DNA of 64,000 nt from DASPHG01 sp035629775 (GTDB taxonomy: Bacteria > Actinomycetota > Thermoleophilia > Solirubrobacterales > Thermoleophilaceae). Where the stretch lies: NCBI GenBank assembly GCA_035629775.1, contig DASPHG010000046.1:28856-92855 (forward strand), read 5' to 3'. The position numbers were made by a program, and so were the translations under genes. Under the pieces are notes generated by a model that saw only the letters and a program-made list of their open reading frames with translations, was not told the origin of the DNA and ran no database searches. Position 1 is the stretch's first letter. Each line of letters begins with the position of its first letter. Of this stretch, positions 27,151 through 35,244 are shown piece after piece.

Positions 27151-28272
27151 ATGACCCGGGTCGGGGCGGCAGTAACCGGCGACCTCTCACGGCTCGAGGA
27201 GGAGGCTGCCAAGGTCCTGCCGCCCGAGTCGCTCGCCTACATCCTCGCGGGGGCCGGGGACACCGACACCACGCGCGCCAACGCCGCGGCGTTCCGGCGC
27301 TGGAGGATCAAGCGGCGTAACGGCCGTAAGCCGGCGAAGGTCGATCTCTCCACCACCATCCTCGGGACGCGCATGCGTGCGCCGGTCCTGTTCGCGCCGG
27401 TCGGGGTGCAGACGCTCGCGTACCCGGAAGGTGACCTCGTTACCGCCCGCGCGGCGGCCGAGGTCGGGCTGACGTACATCCACTCGACCCAGGCGTCCTT
27501 CCCGATGGAGGAGGTGGCGGAGGCCAACGGCGCCGGCTCGCGCTGGTATCAGCTCTACTGGCCCACGGATGACGATCTGGCCGTGTCGTTCCTGCGCCGT
27601 GCCAAGGCGGCCGGCTACAGCCACCTCGTCATCACGCTCGACACGACGCTGCTTGGCTGGCGGCCGCTCGACCTCGACCGCGGCTACTCGCCCTTCCTCG
27701 AGAACAAGGGCATCGCGAACTACACGAGCGACCCGGTCTTCCGGCGTCAGCACATGCCCGTGCCGGCAGAGGTCGCCCCGTTGCCGGCCGGCATCGCGTT
27801 CGCACGTGTCTTCCAGAACCCCGGCTTGAACTGGTCACAGCTGCCGCTGATCCGCGCGAACTGGGACGGGCCGATCCTGCTCAAGGGGATTCAGAGCCCG
27901 CGCGACGCGAAGCTTGCCATCGAGCACAAGATCGACGGCATCGTCGTCTCGAACCACGGTGGCCGCCAGGTCGACGGGGCAATCGCGTCGCTCGACGCGC
28001 TCCGGCCGATCGTCAAGGCGGTCGGCGACAAGATGCCCGTTCTGTTCGACTCCGGGATCCGCACGGGCCGCGACGTATTCAAGGCGCTCGCGCTCGGCGC
28101 CGACGCGGTGCTCGTAGGCCGGCCATACATCTACGGGCTGGCGCTGGATGGGCAGACGGGCACCGAGACCGTCATGCGGACCCTCGTCGACCAGCTCGAG
28201 GAGGAGGTCCGGAAGGCCGGCCGCCGCAGTCATCGCAGTCTGGCCCCCTCCGTTCTCACCCGCGTGCGTTGA
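27151..28272 (+). CDS. FMN-dependent alpha-hydroxyacid oxidase, lactate 2-monooxygenase-like
   Basis: This 373-aa FMN enzyme carries the motifs PVLFAPVGVQTLAYPEGD, HSTQASFPMEEV, a Tyr-bearing YQLYWPTDDD, the Lys in PILLKGIQSPRDA, and the catalytic His/Arg in VSNHGGRQVDG, followed by LFDSGIRTGRDVFKALALGADAVLVGRPY. The insert PFLENKGIANYTSDPVFR resembles lactate 2-monooxygenase. It should oxidise L-lactate or another L-2-hydroxyacid with oxygen. All key residues are present. Its TGA overlaps the TTG start of the next gene. Confidence 0.88.
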   Translation: MTRVGAAVTGDLSRLEEEAAKVLPPESLAYILAGAGDTDTTRANAAAFRRWRIKRRNGRKPAKVDLSTTILGTRMRAPVLFAPVGVQTLAYPEGDLVTARAAAEVGLTYIHSTQASFPMEEVAEANGAGSRWYQLYWPTDDDLAVSFLRRAKAAGYSHLVITLDTTLLGWRPLDLDRGYSPFLENKGIANYTSDPVFRRQHMPVPAEVAPLPAGIAFARVFQNPGLNWSQLPLIRANWDGPILLKGIQSPRDAKLAIEHKIDGIVVSNHGGRQVDGAIASLDALRPIVKAVGDKMPVLFDSGIRTGRDVFKALALGADAVLVGRPYIYGLALDGQTGTETVMRTLVDQLEEEVRKAGRRSHRSLAPSVLTRVR

Positions 28273-29480
28273 CCGGCAGGCGCGACATTTCCGAGACCAC
28301 TCGTCGCCAGTTCCTCGAGGCGGCCGGCATAGCCACCGCCGCGACCGTCCTCGCGCCGACCGCGCTCGCCACGGGCCAGGCAGTGCCCGCCGTCTCGTCG
28401 CTGGCCCCGGAGTCGCCCCTCCCGGTCGGGCCGGGGTCCGACTACGTCGGCTACCAGTCCGAAATCTACCTCCGCGGAATGACCACGGGTGAGACGCCGA
28501 TCTTCACCACCAATCTGTCCGACCTCGAGGACGCCGCCGCGGAGGTACTGTCCGAGGCCGCGCGCCGCGACCTGCTCGCGTGGGCGGGTGGCGCCGCCGC
28601 CGTGCGCGCGAACGCGCGAGCGCTGCGGGCGTGGCGGATCGTCCCGCGCATGTTCATCGACCGTGCCGACCGCGACCTCGGCGTGACCGTGCTCGGCGCC
28701 ACGATGCCAGCCCCGGTCATCCTCGGCCCGGTCGGGGGCCAGACCATGGCGCACCCCGACGGCGAGGTCGCGACCGCCCGGGCGGCGGCGGGCCTCGAGC
28801 TCACATACGTCCACTCGTCGCTTGCGAGCAAGTCGCTCGAGGAGGTCACCGTGGCCGCGCCGAACGGCCCGCGCTGGTTCGGACTCGATTGGCCGGGCTC
28901 GGAGGGCCCGGACCCCGGGCTACTCACCCGCGCGCGGGCCGCGGGCTGCACCCACCTCGTGCTCTCGCCCCCGCGGCCCGGCGAGGGCTGGGCGGCGCTC
29001 GCGGCGATCCGCCAGGCCTGGGACGGGCCGATTGTCCTCGGCGGCATCCAGAACGTGAAGGACGCGCGGATGGCGGTCAAGCGTGGCCTCGACGGCATCG
29101 TCGTCTCGAATGAACGCGGACGCCGCGGTCCCGGCGTCGCCGGGACGATCCACGCTCTGCCACGAATCGCGGACGCGGTCGGCGGCAAGGTCCCCGTTCT
29201 GTTCGGCGCGGGTGCCCGCACCGGCACCGATGTCTTCCGCGCTCTCTCCCTGGGGGCCGAGGCCATCGTCATCGGCCGCCCGTACCTGCACGGTCTCGCG
29301 CTCGGCGGGGAGGAGGGTGTCACGCACATGCTCCGCACGCTCTTGGCCGAGCTCGACATCACGATCGCCATCGCCGGGCCCGCGGACTGGCGCGCTCTCG
29401 ACCCGAGCGCACTGGTCCGGTATCGGAAGCTGCGCGCGACCCGCCCGCCGGCGCGCGGTGCGCCGAGCTCCACGGGTTGA
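28269..29480 (+). CDS. Tat-signal-bearing hydroxyacid-oxidase paralogue lacking catalytic residues
   Basis: This 403-aa protein is similar to the preceding oxidase in its second half (PVLFGAGARTGTDVFRALSLGAEAIVIGRPY). However, the Lys of LKGI is Gly (VLGGIQ), the His of SNHGGRQ is Glu (SNERGRR), the Asp of LFDSG is Gly, and the loop holding the substrate Tyr is changed (WFGLDWPG). About 55 residues of the lactate monooxygenase insert are missing. The N-terminus has TTRRQFLEAAG followed by a hydrophobic Ala-rich stretch, a Tat-like signal. It starts at TTG 28269 overlapping the previous TGA (TTGA), so it is tightly coupled. I infer an inactive or repurposed exported flavin-fold protein. Confidence 0.78.
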   Translation: MTGRRDISETTRRQFLEAAGIATAATVLAPTALATGQAVPAVSSLAPESPLPVGPGSDYVGYQSEIYLRGMTTGETPIFTTNLSDLEDAAAEVLSEAARRDLLAWAGGAAAVRANARALRAWRIVPRMFIDRADRDLGVTVLGATMPAPVILGPVGGQTMAHPDGEVATARAAAGLELTYVHSSLASKSLEEVTVAAPNGPRWFGLDWPGSEGPDPGLLTRARAAGCTHLVLSPPRPGEGWAALAAIRQAWDGPIVLGGIQNVKDARMAVKRGLDGIVVSNERGRRGPGVAGTIHALPRIADAVGGKVPVLFGAGARTGTDVFRALSLGAEAIVIGRPYLHGLALGGEEGVTHMLRTLLAELDITIAIAGPADWRALDPSALVRYRKLRATRPPARGAPSSTG

Positions 29481-29513
29481 AGAGCGACCGACGCGGCCGG
29501 CGAATCCCTCATG

Positions 29514-29542
29514 GGCGTGGCTGATCTCGAACCAGCCACGCC
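29514..29542. terminator. Perfect 10-bp hairpin after the oxidase pair
   Basis: GGCGTGGCTG (29514-29523) pairs with CAGCCACGCC (29533-29542) around a 9-nt loop. It lies between the oxidase gene and the minus-strand tRNA-Ala, so either transcript could end here. Confidence 0.5.
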
Positions 29543-29601
29543 TCCACGCCACTGCCGCGCGTCCGTCCAGTGCGAGCCGCGCCTACGCGTCGGTGTCCGT
29601 A

Positions 29602-29674
29602 TGGAGCTAGTCGGACTCGAACCGACGACCTCCTGGGTGCGATCCAGGCGCTCTTCCAGCTGAGCTATAGCCCC
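29602..29674 (-). tRNA. tRNA-Ala (anticodon CGC)
   Basis: The 73-nt cloverleaf reads GGGGCTA...TAGCTCC on the minus strand, with the G3:U70 identity pair of tRNA-Ala, a CCTGG/CCAGG anticodon stem and loop ATCGCAC (anticodon CGC, reading GCG). The T-arm is GTCGGTTCGAGTCCGAC. The CCA tail is not encoded. Confidence 0.93.
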
Positions 29675-29702
29675 GAGCAGGTGCCATGGTAGAGGTACCG
29701 CC

Positions 29703-30152
29703 ATGGCTCGACCAGCCAGGTTGATCGGGATAAATCACGTCGCCCTCGAGGTGGGGAACGTGGAGGAGGCGCTCGCCTTCTACGGCCGCCTGTTCGAGTT
29801 CGAGCTGCGCGGGCGCGTGGCCGGGATGGCGTTCGTCGACATGGGCGACCAGTTCCTCGCCCTGTCGGAGGGGCGCGAGCAGCCGCGCGACGACGGGCGC
29901 CATTTCGGGCTCGTGGTCGACGACCTGGCGGCCGCACGGGCGGCGTTGGCGCAGGAGGGCATCGAGACGATCGAGACGGGCGGGGGCAGCGGATTCGACT
30001 TCTACGACCCGTGGGGGAACCGGGTCGAGCTGGTCGAATACGGACAGATCCAGTTCGAGCGAACCGAAGGGGTCAAGCGCCGCCTCGGGATTGAGCAGCT
30101 CGACAAGTCCGATGCGGCGCGCAGGGAGATCGAGGAACGGGGCCTGGCATGA
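29703..30152 (+). CDS. Vicinal oxygen chelate (glyoxalase/bleomycin-resistance-type) protein
   Basis: This 149-aa VOC protein begins LIGINHVALEVGNVEEALAFYGRLF and has a second beta-alpha-beta unit HFGLVVDDLAAARAALAQ and YDPWGNRVELVEY. The metal-binding His and Glu positions expected for VOC enzymes are visible. The substrate is unknown. Its stop overlaps the start of the diguanylate cyclase gene as ATGA, so the pair is translationally coupled. Confidence 0.85.
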   Translation: MARPARLIGINHVALEVGNVEEALAFYGRLFEFELRGRVAGMAFVDMGDQFLALSEGREQPRDDGRHFGLVVDDLAAARAALAQEGIETIETGGGSGFDFYDPWGNRVELVEYGQIQFERTEGVKRRLGIEQLDKSDAARREIEERGLA

Positions 30153-32056
30153 GCTTCCGCGGCCGCCTGCTGCTCTTTTTCACCAGCATCGTGGTCATCC
30201 CGATGATCGCGGTCGCGCTTGTGCTCTTCAGCCTGACCGAGGACGCGGAGCACGGCAAGGTCGACGCGCGGCTGGCGGGCGGTCTGCGGACGACGCTTTC
30301 GTTCTACGACGAGGCGCGCGAGAGCGCGCGGGAGCCCCTCGCCGGCATCGCCCGTGATGACGAGCTGACCGCCGCCCTGACGACAGGCGACGACGATGCG
30401 ATCGAGGCGCGTGTGAGCGCGCTGGGCGCGCTCGAGCCGGATGTCACGGCGATCGCCTACTACGGGCCCGAGGGCCGGCTCGAGGCGAGCGCCGGCCGTA
30501 TCCCGGTGGCCGCGGCGACGGCCGCCCCGACCACTTCGGCCGGGAGGCGGCTGGGCACGCTCGCGGCGTCGGTCACGACGGGGCGCGAACTTGCGGAGCG
30601 CAGCGCGGGGTTCACGGGGCTCGACGTGCGCATCCTTCGCCGCGACCGCGTCCTCGCGACCACCATCCCCGGGGCGCGCAGCCCCGATGCCGATTCCGGT
30701 GACGTGACGTTGGCCGGCGAGGACTACCGCGCGCGCGGGCAGGACATCCGCGAGGGCGCCGGGCCGCCGACGCGCGTGCACGTGCTCGAGGACGCCAGCG
30801 CGATGTCGAACGCGATCGCCGAGAGCCGGCTTTTGATCGGCCTGATCATGGCGGGGTTCCTCGTGCTGTCGCTCTTGTCGTCGGTCTTCGTCGTGCGCGC
30901 GCTGCAGCGGCAGGTGGCGAACTTCCTCGAGGCCGCCAGGCGCCTGGGCGGCGGCGATTTCGATGAGCGCGTCCCGGTCGAGGGCGACGACGAGTTCGCG
31001 GCGCTCGGCCAGCAGTTCAACACCATGGCGGAGCAGCTCGAGACGCACATCGAGGAGATCGAACGCAAGCGGCGCGAGCTCGAGGACGCGATCCGGCGGA
31101 TCGGCGAGGCGTTCGGCACCGGTCTCGACCGCCAGGGTGTCGTGGACCTGGCGGTGCGCACCGCGATCGAGGCGTGCGACGCGCACGGGGGTCGCCTGCT
31201 CCCGGTCGACCCGCGCGAGCTGGACGAGGTGCGGCTGGCGGACGACCCGGGGCTCGTCGCGGCGCTGGAGGCCGCTGAGCGCGAGGTGTTCGCCGACCGT
31301 GGCCGGCCTGACCCTGCGCACGCCCTCGTCGACGGCGTCCATGCCCTCGCCGTGCCCCTGACCGCGCACCACGAGAAGGAGGGTCCGGGTGACACGATCG
31401 CCGCGATTTCGATCGCGCGCCGCGGCACGGACTTCACGACGGAGCAGCGCGAGCTGCTCGCCTATCTGGTCAGCCAGACCAACGTCTCGCTCGAGAACGC
31501 GGACCTCCACCGCCGGATCGCCCGCCAGGCGATCACCGACGAGCTGACCGGGCTCTCGAACGTGCGGCACTTCCACGAGCTGCTGGACCAGGAGATCGAG
31601 CGCGCGCAGCGCTTCAGCAACCCGATCGGGCTCGTGATGGTCGACATCGACAACTTCAAGGGCGTGAACGACGCCTACGGCCATCCCCAGGGCGACCTGG
31701 TGCTGAAAGAGGTGGCACGCGTCCTGCGGGAGCAGTCGCGCGACATCGACTTTCCGGCCCGCTACGGCGGCGAGGAGATGTCGGTGATCCTGCCGCAGAC
31801 CGACATCGGCGGCGCGGCGATGCTCGCCGAACGTATGCGCGAGGCGATCGAGCAGCTCAGGGTGCGGCGCCTCGACGGCGACGGCGTGCTGGCGCTGACG
31901 GCCAGCTTCGGCGTGGCATCGCTACCGGGGGCAGCGGTGAGCAAGCGCACGCTCATCCAGGTCGCGGACGAGGCCCTCTACCGCGCCAAGCGTGGCGGGA
32001 AGAACCGCGTGGAGCGGGCCGAGGCCGCACCGGAAGCCAGCCCGGGCTCTCGCTAG
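30149..32056 (+). CDS. Membrane diguanylate cyclase with HAMP and GAF-like region
   Basis: This 635-aa protein has TM1 (residues 8-28), an extracytoplasmic sensor domain (about 30-225), TM2 (about 227-250), a HAMP (about 250-300), a GAF-like section with LVSQTNVSLENADLHRRIA (up to about 460), and a GGDEF domain (about 465-630). The active motif is GGEEM rather than GGEEF, with the I-site RDID five residues upstream, so it should make c-di-GMP and be product-inhibited. The sensor ligand is unknown. It is coupled to the VOC gene by ATGA. Confidence 0.9.
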   Translation: MSFRGRLLLFFTSIVVIPMIAVALVLFSLTEDAEHGKVDARLAGGLRTTLSFYDEARESAREPLAGIARDDELTAALTTGDDDAIEARVSALGALEPDVTAIAYYGPEGRLEASAGRIPVAAATAAPTTSAGRRLGTLAASVTTGRELAERSAGFTGLDVRILRRDRVLATTIPGARSPDADSGDVTLAGEDYRARGQDIREGAGPPTRVHVLEDASAMSNAIAESRLLIGLIMAGFLVLSLLSSVFVVRALQRQVANFLEAARRLGGGDFDERVPVEGDDEFAALGQQFNTMAEQLETHIEEIERKRRELEDAIRRIGEAFGTGLDRQGVVDLAVRTAIEACDAHGGRLLPVDPRELDEVRLADDPGLVAALEAAEREVFADRGRPDPAHALVDGVHALAVPLTAHHEKEGPGDTIAAISIARRGTDFTTEQRELLAYLVSQTNVSLENADLHRRIARQAITDELTGLSNVRHFHELLDQEIERAQRFSNPIGLVMVDIDNFKGVNDAYGHPQGDLVLKEVARVLREQSRDIDFPARYGGEEMSVILPQTDIGGAAMLAERMREAIEQLRVRRLDGDGVLALTASFGVASLPGAAVSKRTLIQVADEALYRAKRGGKNRVERAEAAPEASPGSR

Positions 32057-32067
32057 GCTTTCCGCCG

Positions 32068-32607
32068 ATGGGCCTGCTGGACGACGCGATCCGCGAGCAC
32101 CTCGACCTCAAGCGCCAGCACGGCGCTGCGGAGGAGGATCTCCGCCGACAGGAGACGGAGGCGCTCGGGCCCGCCCGGCGCGACTTCACCGCACCGGCCG
32201 ACGCGGAGGCCGAGGCCGATCCCGCTCCGGCGGCCGAGACCGCGGTCGCGCCCGAACCGGTCGCCGAGCCCACGGGGTGGCTCGACGACGAGCCCGGCAC
32301 CCGCCCGTTCGAGGCCGAGCCGGTCTCGGAGCAGCCGCTGCCGTCCACGGAGCTCGTCCCGCCGGCCCAGGACGAGCCGGCCCGCCGCGCGAGCGCGACG
32401 ACGGACCTTCCCACCCAGGACTTCCCCGCGATCGAGCCCGAACCCGCCGCCGAGCGCGACGTCACGGTCGACAGCGATGCTGAGCCGATGGACGAGGACG
32501 ACGAGGACGTGCTCGAGGAGACCCCGGACTTCCTGCAGGACACGCCGGAGCACGACCGGCTCTGGTTCGAGCAAAAGCCGCCCCGGGACTTCGATTTCGA
32601 CGGCTGA
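32068..32607 (+). CDS. Acidic low-complexity protein, actinobacterial type
   Basis: This 179-aa protein begins MGLLDDAIREHLDLKRQHGA, which looks like a short helical N-terminal domain I associate with actinobacterial hypothetical proteins. A Glu/Pro/Ala-rich disordered stretch follows, ending in PEHDRLWFEQKPPRDFDFDG. No signal peptide or catalytic motif is visible. It follows the diguanylate cyclase by 11 bp and is likely co-transcribed. Function unknown. Confidence 0.75.
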   Translation: MGLLDDAIREHLDLKRQHGAAEEDLRRQETEALGPARRDFTAPADAEAEADPAPAAETAVAPEPVAEPTGWLDDEPGTRPFEAEPVSEQPLPSTELVPPAQDEPARRASATTDLPTQDFPAIEPEPAAERDVTVDSDAEPMDEDDEDVLEETPDFLQDTPEHDRLWFEQKPPRDFDFDG

Positions 32608-32720
32608 CCCCGTCTGGACATTCGTCCACAGACCGCAGCCTCGTTTGCAGCATTTCAGTCGTCAGGTCGAGATCTTTCCCGACGGCCATGGAGGGTTCCG
32701 TCACAGGAGCGGCAGGATGC

Positions 32721-32782
32721 CGCGACGACAAGTCAAGCGGGGTCGTGGGGTGGGCCGCGACCCCGCTGCTTGTCCTGTCGCG
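32721..32782. terminator. 62-nt long imperfect hairpin
   Basis: Arms CGCGAC/GTCGCG, GACAAG/CTTGTC and AGCGGGGTCG/CGACCCCGCT give 22 paired bases with a 2-nt bulge, a 3x1 internal loop and a 12-nt apical loop. It fills the end of the convergent gap before the glutamate dehydrogenase stop. It is probably a bidirectional terminator without a T-run. Confidence 0.65.
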
Positions 32783-32783
32783 A

Positions 32784-34130
32784 CTAGCCGCTCGACGACG
32801 GAACGCGTGTGTCGCTCAGGTACCCGCGCATGCGGGCCGCCTCTAGGACCCGCTCGATTCCCACGCAGTACGACGCGACCCGCATCGACACGTCGTCTTC
32901 CTTCGCGCGGTCACGGACGGTCTCGTAGGCCGTGCGCATGATGTCGCGCAGCGCCTGATTGACCGCGTCCTCGTTCCAGCGGAAGTACTGGAGGTTCTGC
33001 ACCCACTCGAAGTAGGACACGACGACGCCGCCGGCGTTCGCCATCACGTCCGGGACGATGAAGACGCCCTTGTCGGTGAGGATCTCGTCCGCCGCGGGCG
33101 TGGTCGGGCTGTTCGCACCCTCGACGATCATCCGGCAGTCGATCTGCTCCGCGTTCCCCTTGTGGATCATCCCACCGAGCGCCGCGGGAACGAGGACGTC
33201 ACAGGGGGTGGCGATCAGCTCATCCGCGTCCACCACCTCGCCGTGCTCGTAATCCACGACCGAGCCGCCCTCGCGGACGTGCCGCTGTAGGTCATCCGGG
33301 TCGATGCCGTCGTCGTTGCGGATCGCGCCGTCCACCGCCGATACCGCCACCAGCTCGCAGCCCAGCTCGACGGCGAGGCGGGCCGCCCAGGACCCGACGT
33401 TGCCGAACCCCTGCACCGCGAGCCGCGCGCCCTTCAGCTTCACGCCGGCGTCCTTCGCCGCGTGCTCGAGCATGTACACCAGCCCGCGACCGGTGGCCGC
33501 CTCGCGGCCGAAGGAGCCCTGGAGGGCGATCGGCTTGCCCGTGACGATCGCGGGCGTGTGGCCGTGGAGCTTGCCGTACTCGTCCATCAGCCAGGCCATC
33601 GTCTGCGCGTCGGTGCCGACGTCGGGCGCCGGGATGTCGCGCGTGGGGCCGAGCACCTTCTCGACCTTGTCCATGAAGGAGCGCGCGATCTTCTCGACCT
33701 CGCTGCGCTCGAGCTCGCGCGGGTCGCAGTTCACGCCACCCTTCGCGCCGCCGAACGGGATGTTCACGATCGCGGTCTTCCAGGTCATGAGCGACGCGAG
33801 CGCGCGCACCTCGTCGAGGTCGACGTCGGGGTGGAAGCGGATCCCGCCCTTGTAGGGGCCGCGCGCGCCGTTGTGCTGGACGCGGTAGCCGGAGAAGACG
33901 TGCGTCTTGCCGTCGGTGAGCGTGACCGGCACCTGCACCTGAACCTCGCGGTAGGAGGAGCTCAGGACGGCGCGAACGTCCTCCGGGACGTCGAGCCGGT
34001 CCGCGGCACGCGTGAACCAGTGCGAGACGATCTCGAAGTCGGAGACCTCGGCCCGCCGCGAGCCGGTGTCCTTCTCGGTCTCCTCGGCGCGGTTCTGCTC
34101 GCGCGGTGACTTGTCGGCCTCGTCGTCCAT
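32784..34130 (-). CDS. Glu/Leu/Phe/Val dehydrogenase (glutamate dehydrogenase family)
   Basis: This 448-aa NAD(P)-dependent dehydrogenase has HNGARGPYKGGIRFHPDVD (Lys-rich catalytic site), PFGGAKGGVNCDPRELE, PAPDVGTDAQTMAWLMDEY, the Rossmann AVQGFGNVGSWAA and EGANSPTTPAADEIL. It should interconvert L-glutamate and 2-oxoglutarate plus ammonia. Length and motifs are typical of GdhA. The AGGAGG ribosome-binding site before ATG 34130 supports the start. NAD versus NADP preference cannot be read safely. Confidence 0.93.
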   Translation of the reverse strand: MDDEADKSPREQNRAEETEKDTGSRRAEVSDFEIVSHWFTRAADRLDVPEDVRAVLSSSYREVQVQVPVTLTDGKTHVFSGYRVQHNGARGPYKGGIRFHPDVDLDEVRALASLMTWKTAIVNIPFGGAKGGVNCDPRELERSEVEKIARSFMDKVEKVLGPTRDIPAPDVGTDAQTMAWLMDEYGKLHGHTPAIVTGKPIALQGSFGREAATGRGLVYMLEHAAKDAGVKLKGARLAVQGFGNVGSWAARLAVELGCELVAVSAVDGAIRNDDGIDPDDLQRHVREGGSVVDYEHGEVVDADELIATPCDVLVPAALGGMIHKGNAEQIDCRMIVEGANSPTTPAADEILTDKGVFIVPDVMANAGGVVVSYFEWVQNLQYFRWNEDAVNQALRDIMRTAYETVRDRAKEDDVSMRVASYCVGIERVLEAARMRGYLSDTRVPSSSG

Positions 34131-34188
34131 CTCTCCTCCTCAGGATCCTCTCAGGCCCGTACCCCCGGCATCTACCCTTAATGCCTGC

Positions 34189-34261
34189 GGGGCCATAGCT
34201 CAGTTGGAAGAGCGCCTCCCTTGCACGGAGGAGGTCGCCGGTTCGAGCCCGGCTGGCTCCA
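34189..34261 (+). tRNA. tRNA-Ala (anticodon TGC)
   Basis: The 73-nt cloverleaf GGGGCCA...TGGCTCC has G3:U70, anticodon stem CCTCC/GGAGG and loop CTTGCAC (anticodon TGC, reading GCA/GCG). CCA is not encoded. The D-arm and T-arm are close to those of the tRNA-Ala(CGC) on the other strand. Confidence 0.94.
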
Positions 34262-34268
34262 TTCGCTC

Positions 34269-34448
34269 CTACTCATCCGGCGGCGTCGTCAACGCTCCCA
34301 GCACTCCGAAGCCGAGCAGCGCGAGCACGATCATCGATAGCACCACCAGCACGTCCACGCCGTGCTCGACCGCCACGCGCACCGTGAGGAACGCGAGCAG
34401 GCCGATCAGGGCGAGCGCGCTTGCCAGGACTGCGTTGCGCGCGGTCAA
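34269..34448 (-). CDS. Small two-helix membrane protein
   Basis: This 59-aa protein has two hydrophobic helices (LASALALIGLLAFL and VLVVLSMIVLALLGFGVLGAL) with a charged loop VAVEHGVD. The TTG start at 34448 overlaps the TGA of the rhomboid gene (TTGA), so it is probably translated by coupling with that gene. No family is recognised. The tRNA-Ala gene lies 8 bp beyond its stop. Confidence 0.6.
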   Translation of the reverse strand: MTARNAVLASALALIGLLAFLTVRVAVEHGVDVLVVLSMIVLALLGFGVLGALTTPPDE

Positions 34449-35218
34449 TAGACCCCCGGCCGCGGGTTGTAGGACCCGTAGTTCGGGTTCTCGCGGTCCG
34501 CGAACAACCTGATCATCGCGAGTCCGAACACGAAACCGCCGATGTGGGCGAAGTAGGCGATCCCGCCTCCGTCACCGGTCGCCGGCTGGCTCGCGTCGTA
34601 GAGCTGGAACAGGAACCACATGCCGAGCACGAGGAGCGCCGGCAGCTCGATCAGCGTGATGAAGACAATCAGGATCACGAGCGTCACCACCCGCGCCCGT
34701 GGATACAGCAGGGCGTAGCCACCCAGGACGGCGGCCACCGCCCCGCTGGCGCCGATGCTCGGCACCGTCGAGCCGGTGTCGATGACCGTCTGCGCGAGCG
34801 TGGCCGCCAGCCCGCCGAGCAGGTAGAAGGCGACGAACTTCAGCCGCCCCATCGAGTCCTCGATGTTGTTCCCGAAGATCCACAGGAACAGCATGTTCCC
34901 GGCCAGATGGAACAGCCCGCCGTGCATGAACATCGAGGTCAGGAGCGTCAGCCACGTCGAGGCGAGCCCCGTGTCCTCGCCGTCGACGCAGGCCTCCTCG
35001 CCCGCGCCCGGCTGGACGCACTGCTCGCCGGGATGCGTGATCTCGTACGGGATCGATCCGTACTCGACGACGGTCTCCAGATAGTGCTCCCCCGTCGGCT
35101 GTCCGAACGCGAGGCCGCCCTGCTGGAAGAAGAAGTACATCCCCACGTTCAGGACGATCAGCGCGACCGTCAGGACCGGGAAGCGCAGCGTCGGAATGTT
35201 GTCCTTGAGCGGGATCAC
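34445..35218 (-). CDS. Rhomboid family intramembrane serine protease
   Basis: This 257-aa polytopic protein has the rhomboid core: HGGLFHLAGNMLFLWIFGNNIED, the nucleophile GASGAVAAVLGGYALLYP, and the catalytic His in AHIGGFVFGLAMIRLF. Six or so TM helices are visible. A 40-residue loop with GEQCVQPGAGEEACVDG has paired Cys. It should cleave membrane proteins within the bilayer; its substrate is unknown. It follows lipA by 26 bp on the same strand. Confidence 0.92.
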   Translation of the reverse strand: MIPLKDNIPTLRFPVLTVALIVLNVGMYFFFQQGGLAFGQPTGEHYLETVVEYGSIPYEITHPGEQCVQPGAGEEACVDGEDTGLASTWLTLLTSMFMHGGLFHLAGNMLFLWIFGNNIEDSMGRLKFVAFYLLGGLAATLAQTVIDTGSTVPSIGASGAVAAVLGGYALLYPRARVVTLVILIVFITLIELPALLVLGMWFLFQLYDASQPATGDGGGIAYFAHIGGFVFGLAMIRLFADRENPNYGSYNPRPGVY

Positions 35219-35244
35219 GAGTGGGGTCCCTCAGCCGCGGCGAG

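Noticed and set aside
26496..27212. 238-codon minus-strand frame opposite the PH-like gene
   Set aside because: No motif and poor composition; the plus-strand frame shows a PH-like strand pattern.
30149..32056. Dead diguanylate cyclase because of GGEEM
   Set aside because: The GGEE core and the metal Asp (MVDIDNFK) are intact; the last position tolerates change.
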